Source: an uncultured Spartobacteria bacterium
GTDB lineage: Bacteria > Verrucomicrobiota > Verrucomicrobiia > Chthoniobacterales > Chthoniobacteraceae
Assembly (NCBI GenBank): GCA_903919125.1
Contig: CAIXGS010000061.1
Location: 1 to 64,000 of the forward strand
Reading direction: 5' to 3'
DNA length: 64,000 nucleotides
Each line of letters opens with the position of its first letter. Positions within the stretch are counted from its first letter, which is position 1. This document shows positions 62,136 to 64,000 of this stretch, in pieces. Position numbers and translations under genes: made by a program. The notes under the pieces were generated by a model that was not told the DNA's origin, did not search any database, and saw only the letters and a program-made list of their open reading frames with translations.

Positions 62136-63830
62136 ATGCGTTGGATTTTCCCAAAGCCGGTTAGTGGCGACTTAACGAGCACACTTGAAAAAGCGCTGGA
62201 AATTCACCCAAGTATTGCGGTGTTATTAGTGCGACTTGGAGTGGATACCGTAGAGAAAGCAGTTTCACTGTTACATCCTAAGCTAAGCAGTTTGGCTGAT
62301 CCATTTTTACTGCCAGACATGGATCGCGCTGTTTCCCGGATTTTAAAAGCGATAGATTCAGGGGAACAAATTTTACTCTATGGAGATTATGATGTCGATG
62401 GAGTGACGTCCGTTACACTTTTACACAGAGTGTTAGTAGAGTTTGGAGGAAAGGTGAGAAGTTTCCTCCCAAACCGGTTACGGAATGGATACGGCCTTTC
62501 AAAAAAAGGCCTGGAAGAAAGTTTTGAAGCAGGCAAACCAGATCTACTGATTACTTTAGATTGCGGGACTTCTTCAAAACAGGAGATTGCGGATGTTTAT
62601 GCAATGGGGATCGACGTGATAGTTATTGATCACCATGAATGTGCAAAAGAGTTGCCTGAGTGCGTTGCGATAGTGAATCCAAAACGAGGGGTTAATTTTG
62701 AATATTTATGTACTGTCGGGCTCGCGTTTAAAGTAGCGCATGCATTAGCAAAAACTCGGCGTGAAGTTCCTGTAGCATTAAAAGATTATTTGGACTTAGT
62801 GGCCCTCGGAACAATTGCTGATGTCGTGCCATTAATTGCTGAAAATCGTTTATTTGTGATAAAGGGCCTAGAACAGGCAGCGTCTTCTAAATGGGCAGGT
62901 TTAAGAGCTTTAAGTCGAGTTGCAGGACTGTCTCAGACACTTAGGGGGCCGGATATTAGTTTTAAAATCGCGCCGCGTATCAATGCGGCGGGCCGGCTGG
63001 AGTCTGCTGGAATCGCCTTGGAACTCATGTTGTCGTCAGACGAAACAACCGTTCAAAAGTTGGTAGAACAATTAGAACAGTTAAATACACGGCGGCGTGA
63101 ACTCGCAGACTTAGTATTTCAACAAGCGGAAGCAGCAGTGGCCGCTCAGTACAATGCTCAAGAACACAAAGCAATTGTGGTCGGAGGTAAAGACTGGCAC
63201 CCTGGCCTTATCGGAATTGTAGCGGCAAAGATGGTACAAAAGTATCATTGTCCAGTCATCGTGATTGGATTTGATGCGGACGGTATCGGTAAAGGAAGTG
63301 CGAGAGGCGTCGAGGGCTTTTCCCTCGTGGACGCGTTGCGTCATTGTGACTCCTACCTGCTCAAACACGGAGGCCACCATTTAGCGGCTGGGGTCAGTTT
63401 AGAGGAAAGTAAGATGGCGGACTTTCAAAAAGCATTCGGCGAATACGCAATTAAGGCCTTCAGTCAAATATCGTCCGAACGAGAAGTCGCGCCTGATATT
63501 CATTTGGAGCTGCGTGACGTCACCATGCACTTAGTAGAGGGCTACGAAGCCGTTGGACCTTTCGGGACAAATCATCCGGAGCCCCTTTTCCTGCTGACAA
63601 AAGTGCAAGCCGCAACCCCTCCGACGATCATAAAGGAAAAGCACCGAAGCTTCACTTTCCGGCAAAATGGGACGACGGCCCGCGCCATATGGTTTAACTC
63701 CGCTGACGAACCGCTGCCCGAGCCGCCTTGGGACGTGGCTTTTACACTAGGTCGCAACGACTTTAGAGGGACATCCTCCCCCTCAATTTACGTTCAACAC
63801 CTCCGTTCTGCCGCTGAGGCGTCTAAATAA
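62136..63830 (+). CDS. recJ: Single-stranded-DNA-specific exonuclease RecJ
   Basis: DHH-superfamily motifs in order: LLYGDYDVDGVTS, LDCGTSSKQEI, DHHECAKEL, and GGHHLAAG of the DHHA1 domain, with a C-terminal OB-type region. It degrades single-stranded DNA 5' to 3' in repair. ATG at 62136 (TTG three bases earlier is less likely). Composition inside the gene changes from low (24/60 G+C at 62821-62880) to high (37/60 at 63301-63360). Confidence 0.93.
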   Translation: MRWIFPKPVSGDLTSTLEKALEIHPSIAVLLVRLGVDTVEKAVSLLHPKLSSLADPFLLPDMDRAVSRILKAIDSGEQILLYGDYDVDGVTSVTLLHRVLVEFGGKVRSFLPNRLRNGYGLSKKGLEESFEAGKPDLLITLDCGTSSKQEIADVYAMGIDVIVIDHHECAKELPECVAIVNPKRGVNFEYLCTVGLAFKVAHALAKTRREVPVALKDYLDLVALGTIADVVPLIAENRLFVIKGLEQAASSKWAGLRALSRVAGLSQTLRGPDISFKIAPRINAAGRLESAGIALELMLSSDETTVQKLVEQLEQLNTRRRELADLVFQQAEAAVAAQYNAQEHKAIVVGGKDWHPGLIGIVAAKMVQKYHCPVIVIGFDADGIGKGSARGVEGFSLVDALRHCDSYLLKHGGHHLAAGVSLEESKMADFQKAFGEYAIKAFSQISSEREVAPDIHLELRDVTMHLVEGYEAVGPFGTNHPEPLFLLTKVQAATPPTIIKEKHRSFTFRQNGTTARAIWFNSADEPLPEPPWDVAFTLGRNDFRGTSSPSIYVQHLRSAAEASK

Positions 63831-63845
63831 GATGGCTGAAAGTTG

Positions 63846-64000
63846 TCAAACAAGGGCGTCCTGACCATCTGTAGCGCCGAGCAAATCGATGATTAAGTTT
63901 CGATAAGCTTCACCCGTTGGATCTTCTATCGGAGACATCGCCACCGGCTTCATGAAGCGAATGTGCACGGTTGAGAATGGCTTTGGGATCCGAAATTTGT
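63846..64000 (-). CDS. C-terminal end of a DUF374/lysophospholipid acyltransferase-like protein
   Basis: A frame open from the right edge to a TGA at 63848-63846 reads FRIPKPFSTVHIRFMKP then a helical tail. The segment resembles the C-terminus of DUF374 acyltransferases (pattern xxIPxPFSxVxVxFGxP). The rest lies outside the window. It converges with recJ with only 15 bases between. Confidence 0.55.
   Translation of the reverse strand, partial: KFRIPKPFSTVHIRFMKPVAMSPIEDPTGEAYRNLIIDLLGATDGQDALV

Overview
The window is a high-GC bacterial chromosome segment with closely packed genes on both strands. I infer a free-living Verrucomicrobiota member, most likely in or near Opitutales. The grounds are an autotransporter-associated beta-strand-repeat protein start, a bacterial glucuronoyl esterase, a PQQ sugar dehydrogenase fused to PKD and cytochrome c parts, a YebC protein starting MGRQWL, a DUF5069 protein, AmgK/MurU and several large DUF proteins. 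No rRNA or marker gene allows firm placement.

Layout. 0-12.8 kb: cell-surface and carbohydrate genes (beta-strand-repeat protein, L,D-transpeptidase, CoaB-like enzyme, CE15 and CE7 esterases, LMW phosphatase, DUF4153 membrane protein, PQQ sugar dehydrogenase, FG-GAP protein). 12.9-13.9 kb: an approximately 0.9-kb insertion at the 3' end of tRNA-His, bounded by a 31-bp perfect direct repeat and carrying only a HEPN/MNT toxin-antitoxin-type pair. 14-24.7 kb: ABC exporter, HTH-MBL fusion, MFS pump, papain-like peptidase, UDG-like protein, hrpB, a GalT-like protein lacking its catalytic residues, yjbQ-type and yebC-type genes. 24.7-27.3 kb: mnmG with three perfect 16-bp parS-type palindromes in and beside it, suggesting an origin-proximal centromere region. 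27.3-30.5 kb: CPBP protease, folP-like, hisJ-like.

31-42.1 kb: a lower-GC block of twelve exported, lipoprotein or membrane genes. Nine run on the + strand and three converge on the - strand. Several resemble FlgT/LPP20 and CsgG/LpoB outer-membrane families, but no curli or flagellar structural gene is present. I consider this the best candidate for an undescribed envelope system.

42.4-64 kb: ABC-F protein, AmgK-MurU peptidoglycan recycling pair, tRNA-Val, folD, a PQQ dehydrogenase, PfkB kinase/ABC exporter/flavoprotein in a tightly overlapping operon, a YkgJ-type protein, a prepilin, rpoN, tRNA-fMet, alaS, rnc, cysteine desulfurase, recJ and the end of an acyltransferase-like gene. From about the last 0.5 kb of alaS to about two-thirds of the way through recJ, base composition drops sharply inside otherwise conserved genes.
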